Of a stretch of DNA of 64,000 nt, positions 55,197 to 64,000 are shown piece after piece (the first letter of the stretch is position 1; every line of letters begins with the position of its first letter). A program made the translations under genes and the position numbers. The stretch is from positions 5,580,001 to 5,644,000 of the forward strand of contig NC_059419.1 of NCBI RefSeq assembly GCF_905220565.1. Direction: 5' to 3'. The notes beneath the pieces were generated by a model. That model searched no databases and had not been told where the DNA came from. It was given only the letters and a program-made list of their open reading frames with translations. Origin of the DNA: Melitaea cinxia (taxonomy: Eukaryota; Arthropoda; Insecta; Lepidoptera; Nymphalidae).

Positions 55197-55497
55197 CTAG
55201 CTTTGCCTGCAACCTTGGTCCGCATTTTGTGTATTTACATGATCAACGTGATTTTTTAAATCGGCATAACTTTTTTATTTATGAACCGATTGATATGAAA
55301 CAAACACTAAATGTTAAGTGAAGCTTCCCACAATATATTTGTAAAAACCATATCTAAGTCGGATAAGCCGTTTCTGAGATCAGCATTCACAAATGGACAG
55401 GCAAACAAACAAAAATTCTAACAATTATGTTTTGGGTGCTATTTGCGTTGATAAAGGTCTCAATAACATTTTTTCTAATATATCTTCCATGTATAGA
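55197..55497 (-). mobile_element. Helitron-like element
   Basis: On the minus strand: TCTATACATGGAAGATATAT start (55497), a TTTGTTTGTTTGCCTG block, an AACGGCTTATCCGAC block, and CTAG end at 55200-55197 preceded by CAAGGTTGCAGGCAAAG. Confidence 0.6.
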
Positions 55498-56007
55498 CAG
55501 CGATCCGTTACATTTTTATTATAGGTATGTATTGATAAACTATGACGACGGAACAGTTTTGTTTACTGGAAATGGCTAGGGAATTTATCCATTCCGTGTG
55601 ATTTAAAAGTCCATAATAACAAGAAAAGTTTATTCTAGTTAAGGTTAGGCTATAAAACATGACGCTACGATTTATGGAAGCGAAACGATATTTATTTATA
55701 TAAAGGTAAAATTGCGCAAAGTTAGTGTATATTTTATGTAATTTCTTATTTTCAATTTGAAATTTACTGGTAAGATAATCAAAAACACAATTTCTCTTCG
55801 CTCCGGCTTGTAAGTAAAGAACAAGTAAACAAGCTTAGCTTTTAACTTGATTTATATTTTAAATAGAACAAATATTTGAGGTTAAAATTTATTAGACAAT
55901 TCTCGATAGAGTGAATCAGTGAATTATTGTTTTGATTAGAAACATGTTTCGATTTACGAATCTAAAATCCATTACAGTAATAAGATTCTAGGTATATGTA
56001 TTTTATA
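55498..56007. other. Unique spacer
   Basis: No gene recognised. Confidence 0.3.
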
Positions 56008-56190
56008 CTAGCTAAATAGCTAGCCAGGTTTTGATTGTTCTTCTCTTTATATTTGGTTATCCTCTTCTACCGTTAAAGATATAGCCTATGTCACTCAGTG
56101 ATATCGAAGCATTCTTATGATGAAACAATTGTAAAATAGATCCAATAGTTTTTGAGTGTATCCATTATAAACAAACAAACAATAGTCAAA
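56008..56190 (-). mobile_element. Decayed Helitron-like element
   Basis: CTAG motifs at 56008 and 56020, ATATAGCCTATGTCACTCAG and the ATCCAATAGTTTTTGAG block match the usual internal order. The 5' end was not located. Confidence 0.35.
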
Positions 56191-56499
56191 TTTACCTCTT
56201 CATATTAATTTAGATATTTTTATATGGGAATAAATTGCCATTTTTACATAATTTTATATCATTTACAATGTAAGTCTTTGACAAATTACAATCAATTTTT
56301 TAACCCCGCTCTAGAGTCTAGCTTTGGCGTAGGTACTTATTAAAATTAAAAAAAAAATAAAATAAAATAAAAATATATATAATAATAGAAACTAAGCTAA
56401 TAAGGTAATAAGTATCTTAGTTTTTTCACATTATTTTTTTTATTTCATAACTTTGACACTTTGTTCACACAGACTTTGTTCTGAAAAGTTAATAGTTTT
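56191..56499. other. A/T-rich spacer
   Basis: A-rich runs at 56345-56400; nothing else recognised. Confidence 0.3.
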
Positions 56500-56560
56500 T
56501 TTTTTTGTATTAAAACCTTCCGTGGGCCTTAAGTAACATAAAAAAAAAAAATTTGCCTAG
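56500..56560 (-). repeat. Helitron-like internal fragment
   Basis: AAACCTTCCGTGGGCCTTAA and an A-run then TTTGCCTA are shared with 10187-10233. Confidence 0.5.
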
Positions 56561-56966
56561 GAGGTTACTCAATTCATTTATTATACATATTTATGTATGT
56601 TGGGGGGATAACTAAGTCGTTTATGAACCGATTTTGATAATTCTTTTTTGTTGGAAAGGAAATATTCCTAGTGTGGTACCATGATAAGGAAACAAGGATC
56701 TGATGATGGGATCCCAGAGAAATCGAGGGAAACCCTCGAAAATTCGTATAACTTTTTGTGTACCGATTTTGATGATTTTTAATTTAATCGAAAGCCGATG
56801 TTTATCATGTGGTCACATTCGAATTTCAGCGAGAACTGATTACAACTTTTGGAGTAATCTTTGATAATGCGTATTTACTTGACTATTTTTTCGGCTACCT
56901 ACGTTGTATTACTTGTCGATATAATTGAAGTCGTTTTTTCTTCGTTTGCCTGCAAACAAAATTATA
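56561..56966 (+). repeat. Repeat F copy 3
   Basis: GAGGTTACTCAATTC start (left 25 bases missing), AACAAGGATCTGATGATGGG, AATCGAGGGAAACCCTCG, AATCGAAAGCCGATG, and ATTGAAGTCGTTTTTTCTTC near the end. Confidence 0.6.
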
Positions 56967-57480
56967 AAATTACATAGATGTAAATAACAATATTCAAACT
57001 TAACGAAGTGTAATACTGATTTCATTCAGATAATCACTATAAATATGAACTTAGATTATATTAAAGTGATATAAATAATTTGAATTTTATTACAATAGAA
57101 ATATTTAAATGCACAAAAGCTTTAACATGATACGTATATGATTATGACTTGATATGAAAGACTAAATAATGCGCTATTTAGTCAATCAAGAGTACAATCG
57201 TAGTTCACTAAAAGTCCTGACTAAAAAGCATAATAGCATTTTTAACGTTTTTATTGTTAAGCTATTTATAAATCCTATCATTTGTTTTTCATTCGATGTA
57301 ATACGTGAGACTTGTACGTAACTGTATGGAATAACGTGACGGTGTGACCTAGTTACTTCTAACTTCAAGTTGTTGAAAAATCTTGATAGCATAGATTAGA
57401 CGCTTTATCTATAGATGAGTTTGAAAAATATTTTTGTTTTGCAATGCTGTTTATCTCTTCCGTCGTATGATGGCTTGAGT
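56967..57480. other. Unique spacer
   Basis: No gene recognised. Confidence 0.3.
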
Positions 57481-57665
57481 TTTTGAAGTACAACTTCTTT
57501 ACGCACGCTTGACTTGGGGAGTAAGCTGATGAATGCGCGACGAAAGCGTTACGAAAAGTGTGATCGGGGGAGGCGAACGGAAGCTAAGAGGGAGATATAA
57601 GTTAGATGAAGCTAAAGAAGTTTTAATTTAGTCTTGTGGTCTAGAGCACACTCGTTTTTTTTTTT
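57481..57665 (+). mobile_element. Family D element, shorter copy
   Basis: GAAGTACAACTTCTTTACGC start, CACGCTTGACTTGGGGAGTA, CAAAGAAGTTTTAATTTAGTC-type right arm (57612), GGTCTAGAGCACACTCG end. Confidence 0.6.
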
Positions 57666-58345
57666 GGAATAAAATTCTAAAACGGTTTTGGGTGAATGTA
57701 TTATTACAGCGTTTTCATTTATGACTACAAAGAGGACAGGATTATGATGTATTTATATATTTGATGACTAATGGAAAAATATAAATAGAAATGGATCCCG
57801 TTAATTTTGTAACATTAGTGTAATCGTAAAAAACTAAAAATATTTTAGTTTAAAAGTGTTTAAAAAAGAAATTGTTGAATGGAATTATAAATTATTACTT
57901 TTTATTAACCCATTTCTATATAAATTAAAATATACAAAAATAAATTATAAAAGTAACATGATTGTATATTTTTGGGACAAAATGTCCTCAAAATATGATT
58001 ATCCCACTAATATTTCTTTTATTTCGTTATAATAATTACGCATTTTAATATGAAACTAGTACGATATTCCTGTGTGTGGCCCGCTGTATCTTAGAACGGC
58101 AATGTGTGTCCGGTGACAGTAAAATATTTATATGCTCTGTGGGAGTCTTCTTTCGCCACGTCGCGTCATGACACGTCTTGTAATGACTTCGGACGTTTTC
58201 AGTTTTACGGTGATGAGTGTCATTACCAGGTGATGCTTAATTGTAACAATAAAATCATTGAATTTACGAGTAACTGGACCGCACATGTCTGTAGTAACTA
58301 TTGATTTAAATTATAAGTAATTTTAAAATATTTATTTTTGTTAAA
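57666..58345. other. Unique stretch
   Basis: A + frame at 58104-58304 is Cys-rich and less AT-biased than its surroundings but matches no known family. Otherwise empty. Confidence 0.25.
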
Positions 58346-58469
58346 TCTATATAAATAAAAATGAATGGCTAAAATGTGGCTGGTGGTGTAAATAGGCTTA
58401 GAAGAGAAAATTAAATAAAAAAATCGATAACATCACGAAAAAAATACGTTTTGTCGCCGCGTCAACTAG
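58346..58469 (+). mobile_element. Short Helitron-like element
   Basis: A|TCTATATAAATAAAAATGAA start; CGCCGCGTCAACTAG|T end. Internally deleted relative to the copy at 23799. Confidence 0.55.
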
Positions 58470-58649
58470 TAAATAATATTTTGGTTAGATTTTTATTTTA
58501 TGAAATGATGAAATGAAATAATTCTGGCAGAACGGCATATGTCTATAAAACTGTCAATTTAAACGATTTTTATCGCTATGTGTCCAGATCAGCAATACTT
58601 ATGACGTACATATTTATCATTTACAACGTTTTATCAATTCGTGGTCACT

Positions 58650-59006
58650 ACCTAACCACCGTGCTGTGTGGCTACGGCACTAAAGAATTTAGCCACCCCC
58701 TCTCTTCCCGTGAGTGTCGTAAGAGGCGACTAAGGGATAACAAGGTTCCACAACCACCTTAGAACTTAAGAAGCCGACCGATGGCGGGATAACCATCCAA
58801 CTGCTGGCTTTGAAATACACAGGCCGAAGACGGGCAGCAGCGTCTTCGGTGCGACAAAGCCAGTACTGCGGTCACCAACCCGCCTGCCCAGCGTGGTGAC
58901 TATGGGCAAAACACATGAGTTCACGTTATTTTTGGCGTAAACTTGTGGAGGCCTATGTCCAGCAGTGGACTGTATAGGCTGTAATGATGATGATGACCTA
59001 ACCACC
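58650..59006 (+). mobile_element. SINE family A, full copy with 11-bp target duplication
   Basis: ACCTAACCACC at 58650-58660 and 58996-59006 brackets 58661-58995. The body carries TAAGAGGCGACTAAGGGATA, ACCGATGGCGGGATAACC and GCCTGCCCAGCGTGGTGACT. The tail has the TTTGGCGTAAACTTGTGG variant, then GGCTGTAATGATGATGATG. The tail variant is shared with 12162 and 63669, marking a recently active subfamily. Confidence 0.88.
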
Positions 59007-59333
59007 ATTAAAAGCATTTATCAATTTAAATATTAATATATAGAAACTACCTGACCCCGCATTTCACAAGTAGGTACGCATATCACGGAACTAGGTATTG
59101 GTTAGATTTCAATTAGGTCTTCCACGTTTTTATCTTAGAATCTTGGACTATTGGAAGGACCAATCTAAAAAATTGCAATAATATTTTACAAGCACTTCGT
59201 ATAGCGTTCGTATTTAGTGGAGTGTTTTTATGACGTGAAGTTTTGAAGTACTCGTATTTACTCTGCACAAAAAAAATTCAATGTAATGACAATGTTATGC
59301 TGACGAAACCACAGATACCAGACAGAGAGTCAG
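59007..59333. other. Unique spacer
   Basis: No gene recognised. Confidence 0.3.
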
Positions 59334-59452
59334 TTCAGCCTATTGTAGTTCACTGCTGGACTGACGATCTACGTTAGATTGTCGGTGTAGGCTGGATGAG
59401 GATTGCGGAAAACCGAGATGCCTGGAGCGAGCTTAGGGAGGCCTATGTCCAC
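59334..59452 (-). mobile_element. RTE fragment with inverted 5' part
   Basis: 59334-59366 is the RTE 3' end in minus orientation (CAGCCTATTGTAGTTCACTG). 59367-59452 is RTE coding sequence in + orientation (GACGATCTACGTTAGATTGT, TAGGCTGGATGAGGATTGCG), encoding TDDLR, a stop, then IVGVGWMRIAENRDAW. Opposite orientation across one junction fits twin priming. Confidence 0.6.
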
Positions 59453-59796
59453 AGACTGTTAACTTAAATAAAACAAGTACGTAAATAAAATAAAAAGCAT
59501 AGACCATTTCACATACACATAGGTACACCAAGCTATAAGGAATTATGTACTTGTGTAATAGTTGTTACAAATTATTACCGCGATATTTAAACATGATAAA
59601 TTCATTGAAGTGTAATTGACAACTGAAGCAGGCAATATATAATTTTATATCGAATGCTGTTGCATTTGTATGACGGAAATAGTGCAGCCATTGATTAGAC
59701 AGTTCGTGCTGATAACAGCTTTAAGGCTTGCTATTATTCATACAAACGCATTAATTAAAATGATATCTAGATACACGCGTATAGCTTTGACCAAAA
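59453..59796. other. Unique spacer
   Basis: Nothing recognised. Confidence 0.3.
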
Positions 59797-59997
59797 TCTA
59801 ATATATAAAATTGTCGTGTCGCGGTGTTTGTAGTTAAACTCCTCCGAAACGGCTGGACCGATTTTTATAAAACTTTGTGTGCATATCGGGTAGGTCTGAG
59901 AATCGGCCAACATCTATTTTTCATAGCCCGAAGTTATAAGGGGAGAGTAAGGTGGTTAATAACATATGTGATAAAATAACGTTTGCGGGGTCAGCTA
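59797..59997 (+). mobile_element. Helitron-like element
   Basis: A|TCTAATATATAAAATTGTCG start, CTCCGAAACGGCTGGACCGA inside, GTTTGCGGGGTCAGCTA at the end with the terminal CTAG mutated. The 5' part also occurs at 17503. Confidence 0.55.
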
Positions 59998-60536
59998 TGA
60001 AAATATGTACATGCTAGTTTTTGTTGTAACTTTTAAATCGTTGTCGTACTGCGTTGTAACGGCCATCATTGTTGTACTACTCTATAACGGTGTCACGTCC
60101 CAATGTTGACCTAAGGCCTCTTCATTTTTAATGTTTGCGTAATTTTGTATAGAATCGATGCTTGTTGAGTGCTTCACAACGTGCATTGATGAAATCGTAA
60201 AGAAAATTCCAGCAGAGATGAATAAAAAATAATAACAAAAAGTATTTAATGCAAAGAAATAAGCGATTGACAACAAAAGCCAATGGTTTGTCGAAATAAG
60301 GCACGCACGCTTAAGGTCAACGGCAGTAGGAAGCATTGTATGAAAAACGTGGTTCGAATTGTTTCGTAACAAATTTCGACATAACGACTTTTTAAGGGTA
60401 TAAAAAATTTAATCATAAAGTATTTATATATTTTGAAAGCTGTTATTTAGGTCAAAGGCAGGCGTAATTGCGTATTATCTTTTATACATTATTTTATAAA
60501 TTCCTTTTTTAAAATGTGTAAGTAGGTATAACGTAC
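59998..60536. other. Unique spacer
   Basis: A weak reversed SINE tail relic (GTGTCACGTCCCAATGTTGA, CTAAGGCCTC) at 60090-60122. No gene recognised. Confidence 0.3.
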
Positions 60537-61281
60537 AAAGGAGATGGCGACTTTTGGGCCAAAATGTAATGAGTAGAGACATGGTTTAAAAAATTGGTCA
60601 TATTTTTTTATTTTAAAATATAAAATATCAGCTCGATTCTGAATCTAGAAGCGGAGAAAATTGAGAAAGATAGTTTTCATCAAATTATTTGGGTATCGAT
60701 TCAACTATAATCGATTACAGAATTCAAAAAGAAAATGTTTGCACTAGTTAATTAACTCAAGATATTTAGATGCACAATTAAAGCTGTAAACAATAATGTG
60801 CATTTCAAATAAAGTTACATTAATATCGAAAATATCAATTAATATCTGATAAACTAAAATGATTATCGATTTCATATCGATTTAAAATAAATCATATTTT
60901 TAATGACAGCCTTGACAGCTGGCTAACAATAATACTGTGTCCGTCACTCGTTTCGCGTTTACTGTTTTCCGATGCATTCTGAGTCCATTCCTGATATTTA
61001 TTTATGGTTTCAAGTGTATATCAGTATTTGTAATAATTTTTCAAACATTCTTCACTAAATATAACAAACATTAGTTCTACAAGAACTTAGTGATCGGGTT
61101 TTTTTATAGACATTGTAACATAACCTCACTTTTACAAAAAGTCTAATAACTCCACTCTCAGATAGCCAAAATATAGATAATTTTCAGCGAGGGATCAATA
61201 AGCCTAAATGCATTAATTGATACCATTTTCATTTCATTACATTTTGGCCCAAGAATGTATGGAATCGTATCATTCTCCTTT
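60537..61281. mobile_element. 745-bp element with long imperfect inverted repeats
   Basis: TTGGGCCAAAATGTAATGA at 60554-60572 has its exact reverse complement at 61234-61252 (19 bases). The outermost AAAGGAGA (60537-60544) mirrors TCTCCTTT (61274-61281). The right arm carries about 10 more bases between these blocks than the left. No ORF inside; the GC-richer 60908-60985 patch is unassigned. No target duplication is obvious. It fits an old non-autonomous DNA element. Confidence 0.5.
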
Positions 61282-63655
61282 CAATATTTGTTTTTGCACA
61301 ATAAAGTGCAAAAACTTTTTTCAATGTAAATTTATAATGGGTACATCATTATCTTCTTTACTTAGTTGCTTCGTAGTCGAGTAATAATAGGTATAAACAA
61401 TGTGTTCGGCAGCTGTTAATCTTTAAAGTAAAACAATTGATTGTTTTGTAATGTGACCATTATTATGCCCGAACGTTTTAATAACTTTAAACAATTATTA
61501 AACAATGTGTTTCTTTAAATAAAGTTGTATTTTTTTATAGTTTTTATTGTTTATATTTGAGGTCAATATTAATGTATGATTTTTTTTTTGTTTCAGGTAT
61601 TATAACCGAGCTAAACATCAGGAAGGCAGTATTTTTTCACATAATTATAGTTTTTAGAACCTAAATTTACCGTAAATTACATAGATTATAATTTAAGTTA
61701 CGAGATAACACTGACTTCCTTAACTTCTTCTACTGATAAAATTTTAGTGCATGAACAAGTTAACTGTATGTACGTAGTTTATTATTTGATTAAAAAAAAT
61801 GCGCATGATAAAAGATGATAGCTACTCGTATTATTAAAGCATTGAATTTTGTCTTCTTATAAACTTTGTAAAAATTATTAAAATTTGCATTTTTTTTTAA
61901 ATTTTGGACGGAGATCGTTGCAGGCTTCTACAAAAGTTAAACTTAACTACTGTTACCGAAAAAAACACATTTTGAAAGATACACTTCGCACACTATAGAA
62001 CAACAGACACTAGAACAAACAGTAAGGCAGAAAAAGGAGTCATAAAATCCATGAAAAACATATGATATCGAAGGAGTTATTACTTATAACCTAAAGCTAG
62101 ACTGTAGGGAAAGACGTAATCTAATACGTCTTCAAGGGAACGAAGCAAAGGTTCAATGGCCTAAAAAAATCAAAATCCACATTTGACGAAGCAGACAAAA
62201 ATAATCAAAAACATATTTAAAAACATTGTACGAGTACATATGTGTTAGATGTAGTGTATACTTAACCTTCTGTTTTCAATGTTTTTATTTTTATAACTCT
62301 CGAGATAAAAAAAAAAAAACCCAGACAAGATGTGGGTAACTAGTGTTTTTTTGTGTTAGTCATACAATATATGTTTGTAGGTATAGTTGAGGGCAATAAT
62401 AAAATATAACGGAAACGGTACGTGATGAATGATATTTGTTTAATGCTTGATTTAATATGAATGGTCGACGGATTTTCACATAAGTCGGCGACTGGTCATA
62501 GGTATAAGCGGAAAGCGGAAAACACGTATACTTAATAAAAAAAGACTGTCTTTGAAATTTTTGAGATCGAAAGGTATTTTTTGTATATATACCTATGTCT
62601 TGTCCGTTGATGTATCTCAATATTATTCTTCTAGATTCAATTAAACCTTATGCTTAATGAAAATTAATTGTATTTAAAAGTGCCTATATATTATATCCTA
62701 TATCTGGAAATAGATTTTTTGTAATAATATTACGGTTACGGTCTTTAATTATCCTGAGTTACCATGTTATCTTTTGCTATCGAGTATCAGATATTTTTTT
62801 AATTAAAGCTTTTACTTACTCCCTTCATAATTAGATTACAAATATTTGATTGTCTATAAAAATATTTATCTAAGTACCTAAAAGGGGATTAATATTTAAG
62901 GAATTTCTTTCTTGTTTCTTGAAATGTTTCAAGCGTTTCAACGACTAAGCAATGTATCCTGTTTCTCTGGGAAACGTAAAGTAGGCATTTTATTAACAGA
63001 ATGTACAAGTATATTTATTGAGTTGTAACAGTGTCTACTACATATGTGCATACTAGACACGTACATATGTAATTTTTGAATGTTGTGAGTAGGTACTTAG
63101 GATTACTGACTTTTGACTAGATATATATACCAGGTGTAATTTTGTATAACCTTTACACTACTACAATAGCATGATTGGTGAAGCTCTAAATCTTATCAGA
63201 AGAAAACACTCAACAGTGGAATGATTACAAGCTGCTACGTATGGGAGTATAAGTATATAATAGGCATTGTTTTACATAACGTCACTTAAGATCTTATAGA
63301 ATTATCATCAAACAATAATAAATACTATTTGTAGTTGTTTTAATTGACATTTTTATCGTTATTTAGATAAATGTACTGTTTATAGCTATTTTAATTAGAG
63401 GTTTCAATGTTCGACGGAAACTTGAATTGTGGGAAAAATACTGCAATCGAAAATATTGACTCAATGTATTAATTAAACCACTAATAATAAAATAATAGTA
63501 CATGTATCTTATTAATATTAAATGAAATATTTTATCTCTGTTAGTTTATCAAATGATAATTGATATTGAAAAAAAAATATTCATTGCAATTTTATTAAGA
63601 AATGTTTGGGTCTCTTAAAATATAAATTGATACCATATAAAAATATAACTACGAT
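61282..63655. other. Unique AT-rich stretch
   Basis: A strong splice-acceptor-like tract TTTTTTTTTGTTTCAG ends at 61596. The following bases read IITELNIRKA in one frame, then reach a stop, without a recognised product. A's at 62309-62320. Nothing else recognised. Confidence 0.3.
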
Positions 63656-63827
63656 ATAAAATATTAAATATTAGATAAGCTAGTACTGCGGTCACCAACC
63701 CGCCTGCCCAGCGTGGTGACTATGGGCAAAACACATGAGTTCACGTTATTTTTGGCGTAAACTTGTGAAGGCCTATGTCCAGCAGTGGACTGTATTGGCT
63801 GTAATGTAATGATGATAAAATATTAAA
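63656..63827 (+). mobile_element. 5'-truncated SINE family A with 13-bp target duplication
   Basis: ATAAAATATTAAA at 63656-63668 and 63815-63827 flanks the element. It keeps TACTGCGGTCACCAACCCGC to GGCTGTAATGTAATGATG. It is almost identical to the matching part of the copy at 58661, including the GGCGTAAACTTGTG variant. Confidence 0.8.
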
Positions 63828-64000
63828 ATTCAAAAATTGTATAAAATAATATATCAGTTCAAACCGCTCCCCGCTATCAGTATGTCAGTACTCTTATCGC
63901 TAAATCACATAAGCGTCATCTCTTTGTCAATGGACTACCGTTAGTGTAGCTGAAAAACTATACAATGCGATTACCATATCTATTGTGGGTAGATGACAGC
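63828..64000. other. Window end, unique
   Basis: Nothing recognised. Confidence 0.3.

Noticed and set aside
61597..61660. Second exon joining the candidate exon at 46750
   Set aside because: The acceptor-like tract is good and the phase works, but the peptide reaches a stop quickly and is not recognisable; the link is unsupported.

Overview
The window reads as nuclear DNA of a lepidopteran insect (moth or butterfly). It is AT-rich and almost devoid of recognisable host genes. It is crowded with repeats of types typical of Lepidoptera: an RTE-clade LINE 3' end, tRNA-derived SINEs carrying RTE-like tails, many short elements with Helitron-type TC...CTAG ends, and MITE-like inverted-repeat elements. 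This assignment rests on remembered repeat character, not on a database search. No bacterial operon, CRISPR array, rRNA or complete tRNA gene was seen.

Layout. Positions 1-12,000 hold a GC-rich unidentified block (61-400), short Helitron-like elements, a SINE with a doubled tail (5919-6309), a twin-primed SINE abutting a tRNA-Gly 5' half (7275-7530), a tRNA-headed SINE (7701-7960) and a small TIR element (8431-8699). Positions 12,000-26,000 hold a SINE with a 16-bp target duplication, two copies of a roughly 300-370 bp repeat, an LTR-element remnant (15.6-16.2 kb), a 5'-truncated RTE with target duplication (19953-20436) and more Helitron-like elements. Positions 27,000-33,300 hold a 5'-truncated RNase H-bearing LINE with an open 510-codon frame and a 15-bp target duplication, then a tandem array of about six 282/283-bp units ending in Helitron-like copies. 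Positions 33,300-46,400 are mostly unique AT-rich sequence with a 148-bp palindromic element and several nested retroposons.

Positions 46,400-49,000 are the most complex part. There is a candidate promoter with a possible first coding exon (46679-46804), a long hairpin, and a three-layer nest: a retroposon split by a roughly 1.08-kb inverted-repeat element, which itself contains a retrocopy joining the 5' part of U2 snRNA to a LINE 3' end. Positions 52,693-55,154 hold a SINE split by a 2.1-kb hAT element with 8-bp target duplication, 15-bp terminal inverted repeats, CAAGAC/GTCTTG arrays at both ends and a broken transposase. A second SINE copy at 43.2 kb supplies the uninterrupted target. The remainder holds recent SINE insertions, Helitron-like pieces and a newly recognised 745-bp inverted-repeat element (60537-61281).

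The genes present do not form a pathway. They are transposon proteins or relics: an RTE reverse-transcriptase tail, a LINE RNase H region and a hAT transposase C-terminus. The SINEs probably depend on RTE machinery, since their 3' ends match the RTE end found in the same window. If the exon at 46750 is real, most of the right half would be the first intron of a nuclear gene for a mitochondrial protein; this is inference only.
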